From the NCBI GenBank assembly GCA_964292325.1, contig CAXYVG010000023.1, positions 1 to 43,491 of the forward strand: a stretch of DNA of 43,491 nt, read 5' to 3'. The DNA comes from CTSoil-075 sp964292325. GTDB taxonomy: Bacteria > Bacillota > Negativicutes > DSM-13327. Of the stretch, positions 26,549 to 34,108 are shown piece after piece; position 1 is the stretch's first letter; the number at the start of each line of letters is the position of its first letter. The position numbers and the translations under genes are program-made. The notes beneath the pieces were generated by a model. The model did no database searches, had not been told where the DNA came from, and worked only from the letters and a program-made list of their open reading frames with translations.

Positions 26549-27277
26549 GTGACCATAATGGAGGGCGCCGAACCGCTTTTTCTACTTGGCGGGAAACATG
26601 GCGTTCTATTGATACATGGATTCACTGGTTCACCTAGTGAGATGGGCTTACTTGGAGAGTTTCTACATAACGAAGGGTATACTGTATTGGTACCAAGACT
26701 TTGTGGTCATGGGACAACGGTTGAAGAAATGGCAAGTACAAAATGGTCTCATTGGTATAGTGGGGTGGAAGATGGGTATCACCTACTAAAGCAGATATGC
26801 GATAAGATAACCGTAATCGGCCTATCAATGGGGGGCTTATTAGCCTTAAAGTTAGCATCAGAGCATCCAGTAGATAAAATAGTTTCCCTTAGTACTCCGA
26901 TTTATATCGTTGATAAAAGATTAGATATGTTACCTATATATCGATTATTTCGTAATTTTATGCCTAAGAAACGAAAAAAGTTTGCTGGCGTCGCATCAAA
27001 ATATAATGTATGTTATACTGCTACACCGCTAAGCAGTCTTAGTAGCCTGCTAGATCTGATCCGACATGTAGATGGCTTGCTGCCTAGGATACATACAACA
27101 ATACTGATTATTCAAGGAAAACATGATCATACAGTACAGCCTAAGAGTGCTGTTTATATATATGATACAATTGCGAGCTTAGAGAAAAAAATACTTTGGT
27201 TAGAAAAATCGGGACATATTGTAACCCTTGATATAGAACGGGAAACAGTATTTAGAGAAATCGCTGCATTTTTATAA
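26549..27277 (+). CDS. Alpha/beta-hydrolase, carboxylesterase/monoacylglycerol lipase type
   Basis: This is a cytoplasmic serine hydrolase of short-chain esters or monoacylglycerols. The oxyanion segment is HGFTG (residues 23-27). The nucleophile Ser93 is in GLSMGG, the acid is in GKHDHTVQ, and the histidine is in SGHIVTLD. At 242 residues it matches the Geobacillus Est30-like family. GTG 26549 lies 8 bases after GGAGGT; the ATG at 26558 is the alternative. In many Firmicutes this gene lies between secG and rnr, as here. The physiological substrate is unknown. Confidence 0.88.
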   Translation: MTIMEGAEPLFLLGGKHGVLLIHGFTGSPSEMGLLGEFLHNEGYTVLVPRLCGHGTTVEEMASTKWSHWYSGVEDGYHLLKQICDKITVIGLSMGGLLALKLASEHPVDKIVSLSTPIYIVDKRLDMLPIYRLFRNFMPKKRKKFAGVASKYNVCYTATPLSSLSSLLDLIRHVDGLLPRIHTTILIIQGKHDHTVQPKSAVYIYDTIASLEKKILWLEKSGHIVTLDIERETVFREIAAFL

Positions 27278-27311
27278 GAACTATCTAAATTTGATAAATG
27301 AGGTGATCATA

Positions 27312-27713
27312 ATGGAACCGCTAAATCAATGGTGCTTTGGTTGTGGTAAGGACAATCCAATCGGTTTACATTTGGAATTTATTGAAAAAGACCAATGTTA
27401 TTGCACAACATTTATGCCCAGGCCAGAACATCAAGGATATGATGGTATCATGCATGGTGGTCTTATCAGTACTATTTTAGATGAAGTCATGGCTCGTTAT
27501 ATAAATATGAAGGGTTTTAACGCAGTCACAGCTCGGCTCGATGTAAGATTTCGCCAGCCTACGCCGATCGGTCAATTGCTTACGGCAACCGCTAAAATCG
27601 TAGGGAAACGTGGTAAGATGTATGAAATAGTCAGTGAGATGACCCTGCCAGATGGTAGTATTACTGCGCAAGCTAAGGCTACGATTGCGATTGTGGAGGA
27701 TGAAACAACATGA
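27312..27713 (+). CDS. Hotdog-fold thioesterase (PaaI/4HBT family)
   Basis: This is a small acyl-CoA thioesterase-like protein. It starts MEPLNQWCFGCGKDNPIGLHLEF, a common N-terminus of this subgroup, and has the hotdog helix HGGLISTILDEVMARY with the catalytic acid. ARLDVRFRQPTPIG follows. The ATG at 27312 follows GAGGTG; an in-frame ATG at 27291 is upstream. Its stop overlaps the rnr start (ATGA), so the two are translationally coupled. The substrate is unknown. Confidence 0.85.
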   Translation: MEPLNQWCFGCGKDNPIGLHLEFIEKDQCYCTTFMPRPEHQGYDGIMHGGLISTILDEVMARYINMKGFNAVTARLDVRFRQPTPIGQLLTATAKIVGKRGKMYEIVSEMTLPDGSITAQAKATIAIVEDETT

Positions 27714-30028
27714 TATTAAAAGAAAAAATATTAGCATTTATGAGAGAAGAAGCGTATAAACCTTTGACTGCTGAGGATTTAGCAGAGGATCTGGAAATTA
27801 AGGGTGCAGAACTCATTGAATTATGGAAAGTACTCGATGAACTTGAAAAAAATGCTGACATTATTAAAACTCGATATGATAAATATGGAGTACCCGAACG
27901 AATGAACTTAGTCGTTGGCAAACTAAGTGCGAGCACAAAAGGGTATGGTTTTGTCATTCCTGATAAAATAAAAGCCCCAGATGAAAAAGATGTTTTTATT
28001 CCTCCAGATGCAATGATGAGTGCGATGCATCACGATCGTGTAGTCGTCCGTGTCCACTCGCAAAGTGGTCAGGGGAAATCGCGTGATGGGGAAATTATCC
28101 GTATTATAGAAAGAGCTAACCCGCGAATTGTAGGAACTTATGAAGCCAGTCGGAATTTTGGTTTTGTAACACCTGATGATTTGCGTTTAGGCCAAGATGT
28201 TTTTATCCCTAAAGATGAGAAAAACATAGTCAAAAATGGTAGTAAGGTAGTTGTAGAAATCACAAAATGGCCAGAAAAAAATCGTAGTGCAGAAGGTAAA
28301 ATTATCGAAGTACTAGGTAACAAAGGTGATACCGGAATTGAGATACTATCGATTATTAAAAGACATAATTTACCTATCGAATTTCCTAGTGAGGTAGAAA
28401 CGGCTGCTGAGAAAGCACCCGCTAGTATTAGTGAAGAAGAAATTGCAGAGCGGCGTGATCTAAGGCATTTGCCCATTGTCACAATTGATGGTGAAGATGC
28501 CAAGGATTTAGATGATGGTGTATATGTTGAACGTTTAAAAAATGGAAACTACCTGCTAGGTGTATATATCGCAGATGTGAGTTATTATGTCCAGGAAAAT
28601 TCCATTCTTGATAATGAAGCGCGTACACGGGGGACAAGTGTATATTTAGTAGATCGCGTACTGCCCATGTTACCGCGTCGCCTATCAAATGGCATTTGCA
28701 GCTTAAATGCAGGTGAGGATAGACTCGCGATGTCTGCTCATATGGAAATTGATCATCAGGGGCAAGTGGTTACTTATGAAATATTTCCTGCCGTTATCCG
28801 TGTACAAAAAAGATTTTCTTATACGGTAGTACGTAAAATCCTGGTAGAACATGATGAAGCCCTTATGGCTGAAAACAAAGATCTACTGAAACAACTAGGC
28901 AATATGGAACTACTATGCCGCATTTTACGAGAACGGCGTATGCGCCGCGGGGCGATTGATTTTGATTTCCCCGAGCTTAAAGTCAAGCTTGATGAAACAG
29001 GTAAACCGATTGAAATTATCAAAAGAGTACGTAGTTTAGCCGAATCTATTATTGAAGAATTTATGTTAGTTGCCAATGAAACAGTGGCGGAGCATATGTA
29101 TAAATTAAAAGTGCCTTTTGTTTTTCGAGTGCATGAAGAGCCAGATGAAGAAAAGATGGTAAAACTGAATAACCTATTACATAATTTTGGGCAACGATTA
29201 ACGCGGGTCGATGAAGTGGAACCAGGTGCCCTGCAAAAAGTTCTAGCTCGTATTGCAGGACGGCCAGAAGAACGTATTATTAGTACGGTTATGCTACGTT
29301 CTTTAAAACAAGCTCGCTATGAGTCTCAAAATATTGGACATTTTGGTTTAGCGGCAACTTATTATACTCATTTCACATCCCCGATTCGTCGCTATCCAGA
29401 TCTGATTGTTCATCGGGTGATTCGAGAAACGTTTAGAACAGGGGATATTTCAGCCAAACGTCGTGATAAACTAACGGCTATGCTACCGGAAATTGCGCTA
29501 CATTCTTCAGAAAGAGAACGGGCGGCAGCCGAAGCAGAAAGAGAAACAGTCTCACTTAAAACTACAGAGTATATGGCTCAATTTGTTGGTGATACATTTG
29601 ATGGGATTATTAATGGGGTAACGGCTTTTGGCATTTTTGTTGAACTAGAGAATGGTGTAGAAGGCTTAGTGCGAGTATCGAGTATGGAAGATGATTACTA
29701 TCAATATGTGGAAGATCAATATGCTTTGATTGGTGAACGTACGCATAAGATATATCGTTTAGGCGATGCTGTGAAAGTGATTTTAACTAGAGTGAATACG
29801 GAAGAACGTACGATTGATTTCGTATTAGAAGGAAATGGTACTTGGAGTGAGCGATCAGGAACGAGAAGACCTGCTCCTAAAAAACCGCAAAGTAATAATA
29901 GTAAGAAGGCTTCTGCTGATAGTAAAAAACCGATACCAATCAGTAAAGGGAAAAGGCAGAAACCAAAAGAGACACTAGCGAAAAAAACTAAACCGAAACC
30001 TAGGCGCAATAAGCCTAAGAAAAGATAA
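27710..30028 (+). CDS. rnr: Ribonuclease R
   Basis: RNase R is a processive 3'-5' exonuclease that degrades structured RNA and works with tmRNA/SmpB in clearing broken messages. The order is an N-terminal helix-turn-helix (1-70), cold-shock/OB domains with KGYGFVIPD and NFGFVTPDD, the RNB catalytic domain with IDGEDAKDLDDGVYVE near residue 260 and HFTSPIRRYPDLIVHR, then an S1 domain (about 630-715) and a Lys-rich tail. At 772 residues it is typical. It is directly followed by smpB and ssrA, the functional partners. Confidence 0.95.
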   Translation: MILKEKILAFMREEAYKPLTAEDLAEDLEIKGAELIELWKVLDELEKNADIIKTRYDKYGVPERMNLVVGKLSASTKGYGFVIPDKIKAPDEKDVFIPPDAMMSAMHHDRVVVRVHSQSGQGKSRDGEIIRIIERANPRIVGTYEASRNFGFVTPDDLRLGQDVFIPKDEKNIVKNGSKVVVEITKWPEKNRSAEGKIIEVLGNKGDTGIEILSIIKRHNLPIEFPSEVETAAEKAPASISEEEIAERRDLRHLPIVTIDGEDAKDLDDGVYVERLKNGNYLLGVYIADVSYYVQENSILDNEARTRGTSVYLVDRVLPMLPRRLSNGICSLNAGEDRLAMSAHMEIDHQGQVVTYEIFPAVIRVQKRFSYTVVRKILVEHDEALMAENKDLLKQLGNMELLCRILRERRMRRGAIDFDFPELKVKLDETGKPIEIIKRVRSLAESIIEEFMLVANETVAEHMYKLKVPFVFRVHEEPDEEKMVKLNNLLHNFGQRLTRVDEVEPGALQKVLARIAGRPEERIISTVMLRSLKQARYESQNIGHFGLAATYYTHFTSPIRRYPDLIVHRVIRETFRTGDISAKRRDKLTAMLPEIALHSSERERAAAEAERETVSLKTTEYMAQFVGDTFDGIINGVTAFGIFVELENGVEGLVRVSSMEDDYYQYVEDQYALIGERTHKIYRLGDAVKVILTRVNTEERTIDFVLEGNGTWSERSGTRRPAPKKPQSNNSKKASADSKKPIPISKGKRQKPKETLAKKTKPKPRRNKPKKR

Positions 30029-30057
30029 ATAGACAACGTAGTAATGAGGTGAACCAA

Positions 30058-30528
30058 TTGGAAAAGCAAACGGCAATCAAAATTATTGCTGATAACAGAA
30101 AAGCTAGGCATGATTTTCTGATACATGAAAGTTATGAAACGGGTATAGTACTTACAGGTACCGAAGTAAAATCATTAAGGGCTGGCAAAGCCAATTTAAA
30201 AGATGGATATGCTAAAATTGAAAACTCCGAAATTATGTTGCATAATGTGCATATCAGTCCCTATGATGCAGGGAATCGCTTTAATCATGAACCATTAAGA
30301 ACGCGTAAACTATTAATGCATCGCAGCGAAATTAATAAACTAATTGCCAAGACTAAAGAAAAGGGCTATACCCTTGTACCTCTCAAACTATATTTTGCCC
30401 ATGGCATGGCGAAGCTGCAACTAGGACTCGCAACGGGTAAAAAGAACTATGATAAACGCCAAGACATGGCCGAACGTGATGCAAAACGTGAAGTAGATCG
30501 CGCCTTTCGTGAAAGGCAAAAGGAATAA
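30058..30528 (+). CDS. smpB: SsrA-binding protein SmpB
   Basis: SmpB binds the tRNA-like part of tmRNA and brings it to stalled ribosomes. Motifs are NRKARHDFLI, YETGIVLTGTEVKSLRAGKANLKDGYA, SPYDAGNRFNHEPLRTRKLL and the C-terminal tail GKKNYDKRQDMAERDAKRE that enters the decoding centre. TTG 30058 lies 6 bases after GAGGTG; GTG 30049 overlaps that site. It has 156 residues. It sits between rnr and the tmRNA gene. Confidence 0.96.
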   Translation: MEKQTAIKIIADNRKARHDFLIHESYETGIVLTGTEVKSLRAGKANLKDGYAKIENSEIMLHNVHISPYDAGNRFNHEPLRTRKLLMHRSEINKLIAKTKEKGYTLVPLKLYFAHGMAKLQLGLATGKKNYDKRQDMAERDAKREVDRAFRERQKE

Positions 30529-30672
30529 GAATGGTAATGACCGGGTGGAATATTAGATTCTAAATTCAAACACATCATCTCCTTCGTCATAGAGTTAAGA
30601 TATTGCAAAGTTTATTACAATAAATGTAATAAAAGGTAAAAGTAATAATTAGCTAACTTTTTAGTTTTGTGG

Positions 30673-30738
30673 TATAATGATTAATAGTGTTAATAGAAAA
30701 CTTGTAGACGTTGGAAGCGTACGTAGACGAAGTTTTCT
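30673..30738 (+). promoter_or_regulatory. Probable ssrA promoter and leader hairpin
   Basis: A perfect -10 TATAAT is at 30673-30678; the -35 is poor. The transcript would carry a leader of about 80 bases with a 9-bp stem AGAAAACTT / AAGTTTTCT (30695-30703 with 30730-30738) and a GTAGACG direct repeat in the loop. RNase P would then cut at 30764. Confidence 0.5.
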
Positions 30739-30763
30739 AAAAAAGTCATAACTTATTAAAGTC

Positions 30764-31110
30764 GGGGGCGTAATGGTTTCGACAGGGGTGGTTGTGGCAT
30801 AGGTAGCGAGCCGGGGTTCCATCAGCCCGCAATACGGTGGAAAAACAATAATTGAAAACAACGAATACGCTTTAGCAGCTTAATGCTAACGTTCTACCGT
30901 CCCTCGTCCTGTGGGGAAGGCTAGGACGTCACAATGCAGGATACCTGAGGTCTCATTCTCCGCGGACCGACTGGGAAATTTTAAAGAGATAGCAACAATG
31001 AAGCTTGTCTGTGGGCGTCAGTGGAGCGAAATTTAAATTACAGAATGCGCTCGGAGAAGCCTATGTAGTGATGCCTCTGGACAGGAGTTCGATTCTCCTC
31101 GCCTCCACCA
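30764..31110 (+). ncRNA. ssrA: Transfer-messenger RNA (tmRNA)
   Basis: tmRNA rescues stalled ribosomes and tags the unfinished protein. The acceptor stem GGGGGCG (30764) pairs with CGCCTCC (31101), and the conserved 5' sequence TAATGGTTTCGACAGG and the T-arm GTTCGATTC are present. CCA is encoded. The tag frame ends at TAA 30881 and reads GKTIIENNEYALAA, with the standard ALAA degradation signal; the exact resume codon (GGA at 30839) is inferred. The length of 347 bases is normal. The 3' end doubles as an attachment site. Confidence 0.97.
31098..31110 (+). other. Attachment-site core at the ssrA 3' end (att1)
   Basis: CTCGCCTCCACCA, the last 13 bases of tmRNA, recurs exactly at 33593 and 42271. 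tmRNA 3' ends are a common integrase target, and the island side keeps the gene intact. Confidence 0.75.
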
Positions 31111-31123
31111 ATTGTAGATATCA

Positions 31124-31184
31124 CCTCCACCGCGGAAATAATAGACTTGCAAGCTATTATTTCGTGTGTGGAGGTTTTGTTTTT
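31124..31184 (+). terminator. Strong terminator after ssrA
   Basis: CCTCCAC and GAAATAATAG pair with CTATTATTTC and GTGGAGG around a short loop, followed by TTTTGTTTTT. The right arm GTGGAGG also holds the only ribosome-site-like sequence of the HNH gene that follows. Confidence 0.9.
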
Positions 31185-31682
31185 ATAAAAGTCATATGCC
31201 ATCAATGTGGAATTGAATTTGAAAAAGTCGATAAAGAAATAAGGAGACAACAACGAGAGGGACGCGATTATTTTTTCTGCGGGCGTAGCTGTACAGCAAT
31301 CTACGCGAATAAAATTCGTCACAATACTCCCAATGACGGATTAAAACCTTATCAAAGACGTACGAAGAAAATAGAAGCACTACTTGGTGATAAGCTAAGT
31401 ACTGCTAAATCTAGACTTAATAAATTGCTAATGTTTGAATTAGCTAAGAAATGTAGTATGGAAACGTGCTATCGATGTGGGGCAAAAATTGAAACCTGTG
31501 AAGACTTTACAATCGATCACAAAGAATCTTGGCTACTTAGCGATGAACCTGCGAAAATGTTTTATAGCATGGACAATATTGCATTTAGTCATGCTAGGTG
31601 CAATTACGAAGATGGAATAAAAAAATATGTAAGTAATTGCAAGGATAAGGTAAAGGAAAATTTTGGATTGTATGTTTATTGA
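31164..31682 (+). CDS. HNH endonuclease with N-terminal zinc finger
   Basis: This is a predicted DNA nuclease of a mobile element. The N-terminus has a four-Cys zinc finger (CHQCG ... FFCGRSC). A basic linker follows, then an HNH/zinc-ribbon domain: CYRCG, DFTIDHKESW, DNIAFSHARCNYE. The start is unclear. GTG 31164 is the nearest standard start but lies inside the tmRNA terminator, without a ribosome site. GGAGG at 31170 points to a non-standard ATA at 31185, which would give a natural MKVICHQCG start. A copy at 42337 is truncated. It is probably island cargo or part of the mobility module. Confidence 0.75.
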   Translation: MCGGFVFIKVICHQCGIEFEKVDKEIRRQQREGRDYFFCGRSCTAIYANKIRHNTPNDGLKPYQRRTKKIEALLGDKLSTAKSRLNKLLMFELAKKCSMETCYRCGAKIETCEDFTIDHKESWLLSDEPAKMFYSMDNIAFSHARCNYEDGIKKYVSNCKDKVKENFGLYVY

Positions 31683-32026
31683 TTTCAATTAAATATCCTA
31701 CAGGGAACAGGAAAAACGCCTAAAACGCTTTATCTGTCTCCTGTGTTTTTCCGAAAAGCAGTGATTGTTTTTTGCAGGGGGTCTACCTGAATGATGAACC
31801 CCAAACATGGGTATAGGGTAGCAAGAGGACGCTGATTGATTATGAGCAGAATTGCCAGTAGGAAAGAATAAACCTGATAATCATTCTAGCAGAGTTTGAA
31901 CTTGATGAAGAATGTCTTCTCAATCCGATGCCGGAAGAATTCAGGCCAGTAGATCGGTTGCATGAATAATAGTTACATTTTAAACCTTGTTTAAGATTGC
32001 TGAGGATTAGAAAGGAGATTTTTGTA
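31683..32026 (+). other. Gap of 344 bases without a supported gene
   Basis: It contains a probable terminator near 31707-31750, a GGGGT / ACCCC hairpin near 31778, and a 28-codon open stretch at about 31889-31975 ending in a stop. I see no ribosome site or recognisable product in it. Confidence 0.4.
31707..31750 (+). terminator. Possible terminator after the HNH gene
   Basis: ACAGG / CCTGT arms are followed by GTTTTT. The stem is short and the loop long, so the call is weak. Confidence 0.35.
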
Positions 32027-32548
32027 ATGGAGGCAATTTGGCAGATCGTAATACATACCCCTGTATGGGTATACTTATTGTTGACATATCTGATTTTTAT
32101 AGGTCTCAAAGATACTAAAACCCGAGTTACTAAAGTGCAGCGTATATTTATAATGCCTACTATTTTATCTGCCCTATCCTTACATACTTTAGCGACAACC
32201 GATGTTGATACAGGTTACCTTACTATTGGTAGTTGGCTATTAGGTATAGTCTTAGGAAGTATATTAGGTTGGTGGCAAGTAAAACGATTAAATATACAAG
32301 TTGATAAGAAGCATTTTCGTATACATATTCCCGGAACGTGGAGTTCAATGTGTATTCTACTTACTATTTTTGGTACTAAGTATTATTTTGGCTACGTGAA
32401 AGCAACTAAGCCGATGCTTGCGGAACAATTGGACTTTAAAGTCATCGTATTGGCAGTAACGGGTATATGTACAGGATTGTTTATTGGAAAACTTATTCAA
32501 TATATTTACTGTTTTAGAAATAGCGCAGAAGTCAATCGAGTGGAGTAG
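32027..32548 (+). CDS. Small integral membrane protein, unknown function
   Basis: I do not recognise a function. The 173-residue protein has about five hydrophobic segments (roughly 10-27, 41-57, 66-82, 105-122, 138-158) and resembles uncharacterised membrane proteins of the DUF6622 kind. The motif GWWQVKR follows helix three. AAAGGAG lies 10 bases before ATG 32027; the frame is open to 31997. A good terminator follows at 32704. It lies alone between the HNH gene and the toxin-antitoxin pair, in the island. Confidence 0.7.
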   Translation: MEAIWQIVIHTPVWVYLLLTYLIFIGLKDTKTRVTKVQRIFIMPTILSALSLHTLATTDVDTGYLTIGSWLLGIVLGSILGWWQVKRLNIQVDKKHFRIHIPGTWSSMCILLTIFGTKYYFGYVKATKPMLAEQLDFKVIVLAVTGICTGLFIGKLIQYIYCFRNSAEVNRVE

Positions 32549-32703
32549 TGATCATAACTTGAAGTAATGGCGCAGTCGAGCACTCCCTAGCCCGAAGGGC
32601 TAAAAGTTGTTTTATCCAAAGTAGAATTTGTTTGCCAGTAATGTTTCACAGGTACAAAAAAGATAGAGAGAAATCCAGTAAACGATTAATTTGAAAAAAA
32701 TAT

Positions 32704-32748
32704 AAAACCGCTAATTACCTGGATTTAAAGGGTAGTTGGCGGTTTTTA
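32704..32748 (+). terminator. Rho-independent terminator
   Basis: AACCGCTAATTACC pairs with GGTAGTTGGCGGTT (two G-T wobbles), followed by TTT. A small TAGCCC-GAA-GGGCTA hairpin at 32588 lies earlier in the same gap. Confidence 0.8.
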
Positions 32749-32835
32749 TTGTGTTTAAAAATAAAATTGATTCCTTATTAGAAGAATTATTGCATTGAGT
32801 ACGTCAATGGCACATAATATAACTATGAAAAGATA

Positions 32836-33176
32836 CTGCATACAATCATTGAAACAAAATCATTTTTGGGATCGACTAGCAAACTTTGGACTGAAGATGA
32901 ACGAGAGGCTTTCATATGGTATATTGCTTTAAATATGTTAGAAGGGGATGTAATGCCCGATACAGGAGGAGTTAGAAAAATTCGTTGGGCAAGTTCTGGT
33001 AAAGGAAAGCGTGGTGGTGCTCGCATTATCTACTATTATTACAATGAAATAGCCCACTTTTCTTGTTAGATGTCTATCCTAAAGGAATGCAGGTCAATCT
33101 TTCAGAGGAAGAAAAAAAGATATTTTGTGATTTTGTAAAAGTTATCAAAATGAATATACAAAAGAAACAGACGTAA
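32836..33176 (+). pseudogene. RelE/HigB-type toxin, interrupted by a frameshift
   Basis: The first frame reads HTIIETKSF, then LWTEDEREAFIWYIALN, GGVRKIRW and GKRGGARIIYYYYNE, the pattern of HigB/RelE-like mRNA interferases. It stops at 33069. The missing C-terminus continues in the -1 frame from about 33050: PLFLLDVYPKG, then SEEEKKIFCDFV, to the stop at 33176. One base has been lost or gained near 33045-33055. Start codons are non-standard (CTG 32836 or TTG 32866). The antitoxin gene follows and is intact. Sequencing error or programmed frameshifting are alternatives. Confidence 0.75.
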
Positions 33177-33189
33177 GGAGGTAAAGCTG

Positions 33190-33492
33190 ATGTCAAAAAA
33201 AATTAGTCCAATTGCTCAAGGAATAATTGAAGGTTTCAAAGAAGTTGTTGCTTATACTGAAGGTAAGGCGACACCTGATATTAAAGAAACTATAATCTAT
33301 ACTGCGGACGTTCGATCAATTCGTGAAAAACTGGAGATGTCTCAATCTGAATTTGCGAACGCATACAAAATTCCCCTTGCCACACTTCAAAACTGGGAGC
33401 AGGGCAGAAGAAGTCCAGATGCTACAGCGTCGGCTTATCTTTGGTCAATTGAGCGTTATCCAGAAGAAATAAAATCAGTGCATCAAGAATAA
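33190..33492 (+). CDS. HigA-like XRE antitoxin
   Basis: This is a 100-residue DNA-binding antitoxin. The C-terminal half has a Cro/CI-type helix-turn-helix (SIREKLEMSQSEFANAYKIP, then TLQNWEQGRRSPD). The N-terminal half would bind the toxin. AAGGAGGT precedes the ATG, 13 bases after the end of the toxin remnant, the toxin-first order typical of higBA. It should neutralise the RelE/HigB-type protein and repress the pair. It is intact although the toxin is not, which is stable. Confidence 0.85.
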   Translation: MSKKISPIAQGIIEGFKEVVAYTEGKATPDIKETIIYTADVRSIREKLEMSQSEFANAYKIPLATLQNWEQGRRSPDATASAYLWSIERYPEEIKSVHQE

Positions 33493-33590
33493 ATAGTAAA
33501 TTAAAGGATAATGGAGATAGGTTATTAGATTGATTTATAGTTTGTGTTAACGAAGATCCATCAATAAAATGGGTGGATTTGCAGGGGCAC

Positions 33591-33605
33591 GGCTCGCCTC
33601 CACCA
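33591..33605 (+). other. Attachment-site core copy (att2)
   Basis: GGCTCGCCTCCACCA repeats the tmRNA 3' end without the T-arm. Together with the preceding AC it shares 17 bases with the copy at 42267. It divides the island into two segments. Confidence 0.7.
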
Positions 33606-33859
33606 TTCGTATGTACAATAAATATAAGGAACTGTTTGACTGGAAGGATAAAATGGCCAAATGGCTAAGTTATGCTTCCATTTTGTTTTGGCCATTTTAT
33701 GATTCCTTTAAAGTGATAAAGGAAGTGCTATGATTCGTCTGACAGTAAAATAAAAAATGCAGACAGTCAATTATTTTGCAGGAAAGTGACAAATGTTTAT
33801 CGAATTATATTTTATAATAATGACAAAAATTGGCATATATTGTCAAGGAGGTGAACTTT
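33606..33859 (+). promoter_or_regulatory. Leader region of the lasso cluster
   Basis: It holds a strong inverted repeat, ATAAAATGGCCAAA (33648-33661) with TTTGGCCATTTTAT (33687-33700), that could stop transcription from the island's left segment. A TATAAT at 33813-33818 is a possible -10 for the precursor gene; GTGACA at 33786 is too far (21 bases) for a normal -35. No other gene is visible. Confidence 0.45.
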
Positions 33860-33862
33860 GTG

Positions 33863-33973
33863 ATGGAAGCAGGCAAAAAAGAGTGGACTTGTCCACAGCT
33901 TAGCGAGTTAAATTTGGAAGAAACAGAGGGTCTTGGTGGTGGTGGTTCAGACTTCGGCTCTGAGTTATCTTAA
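33863..33973 (+). CDS. Lasso peptide precursor
   Basis: This 36-codon gene encodes the peptide matured by the genes that follow. AAGGAGGTGA lies just upstream; GTG 33860 is a one-codon-longer alternative start. The leader (residues 1-22) carries W8-x-x-P11 and L13, in the place of the Y-x-x-P...L motif read by the B1 protein, and Thr21 at position -2, the hallmark of lasso leaders. The predicted core, residues 23-36, is GLGGGGSDFGSELS: Gly1 can bond to Asp8 for an eight-residue ring, leaving a six-residue tail. It ends in Ser, the residue modified by lasso kinases. Confidence 0.9.
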   Translation: MEAGKKEWTCPQLSELNLEETEGLGGGGSDFGSELS

Positions 33974-34028
33974 TATCGTAGATTGTGTAGGATGGGCATT
34001 AGCAACTATATATCTGAGTCACAACTTG

Positions 34029-34080
34029 AAAAACGTTCCATCGAGTAGACTCCAAGGAGTCTGCCCGATGGAACGTTTTT
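34029..34080 (+). terminator. Long hairpin between precursor and cyclase genes
   Basis: A perfect 15-bp stem (AAAAACGTTCCATCG with its complement at 34066-34080) encloses a second perfect stem AGACTCC / GGAGTCT. The right arm ends in TTTTT. Placed right after the precursor gene, it probably lets precursor mRNA accumulate above the enzyme mRNA by partial termination or 3'-end protection. Confidence 0.75.
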
Positions 34081-34108
34081 AAACAGCTATGCACGGGGAG
34101 GAAACTAG

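Larger units (their letters stand above)
31098..31455 (+). repeat. 358-bp direct repeat, left copy
   Basis: It matches 42271-42628 with four substitutions by eye: two just after the att core and two near 31400-31430. It covers the tmRNA end, its terminator and most of the HNH gene. The offset is 11,173 bases. Confidence 0.9.

Noticed and set aside
31005..31163. Upstream extension of the HNH reading frame into ssrA
   Set aside because: This stretch is tmRNA sequence and its terminator; coding there would be fortuitous.
33863..33973. Precursor read as a double-glycine-leader bacteriocin
   Set aside because: The Gly run is in the predicted core, the exporter has no C39 peptidase domain, and the Thr(-2)/Gly1/Asp8 pattern plus cyclase fits a lasso peptide.
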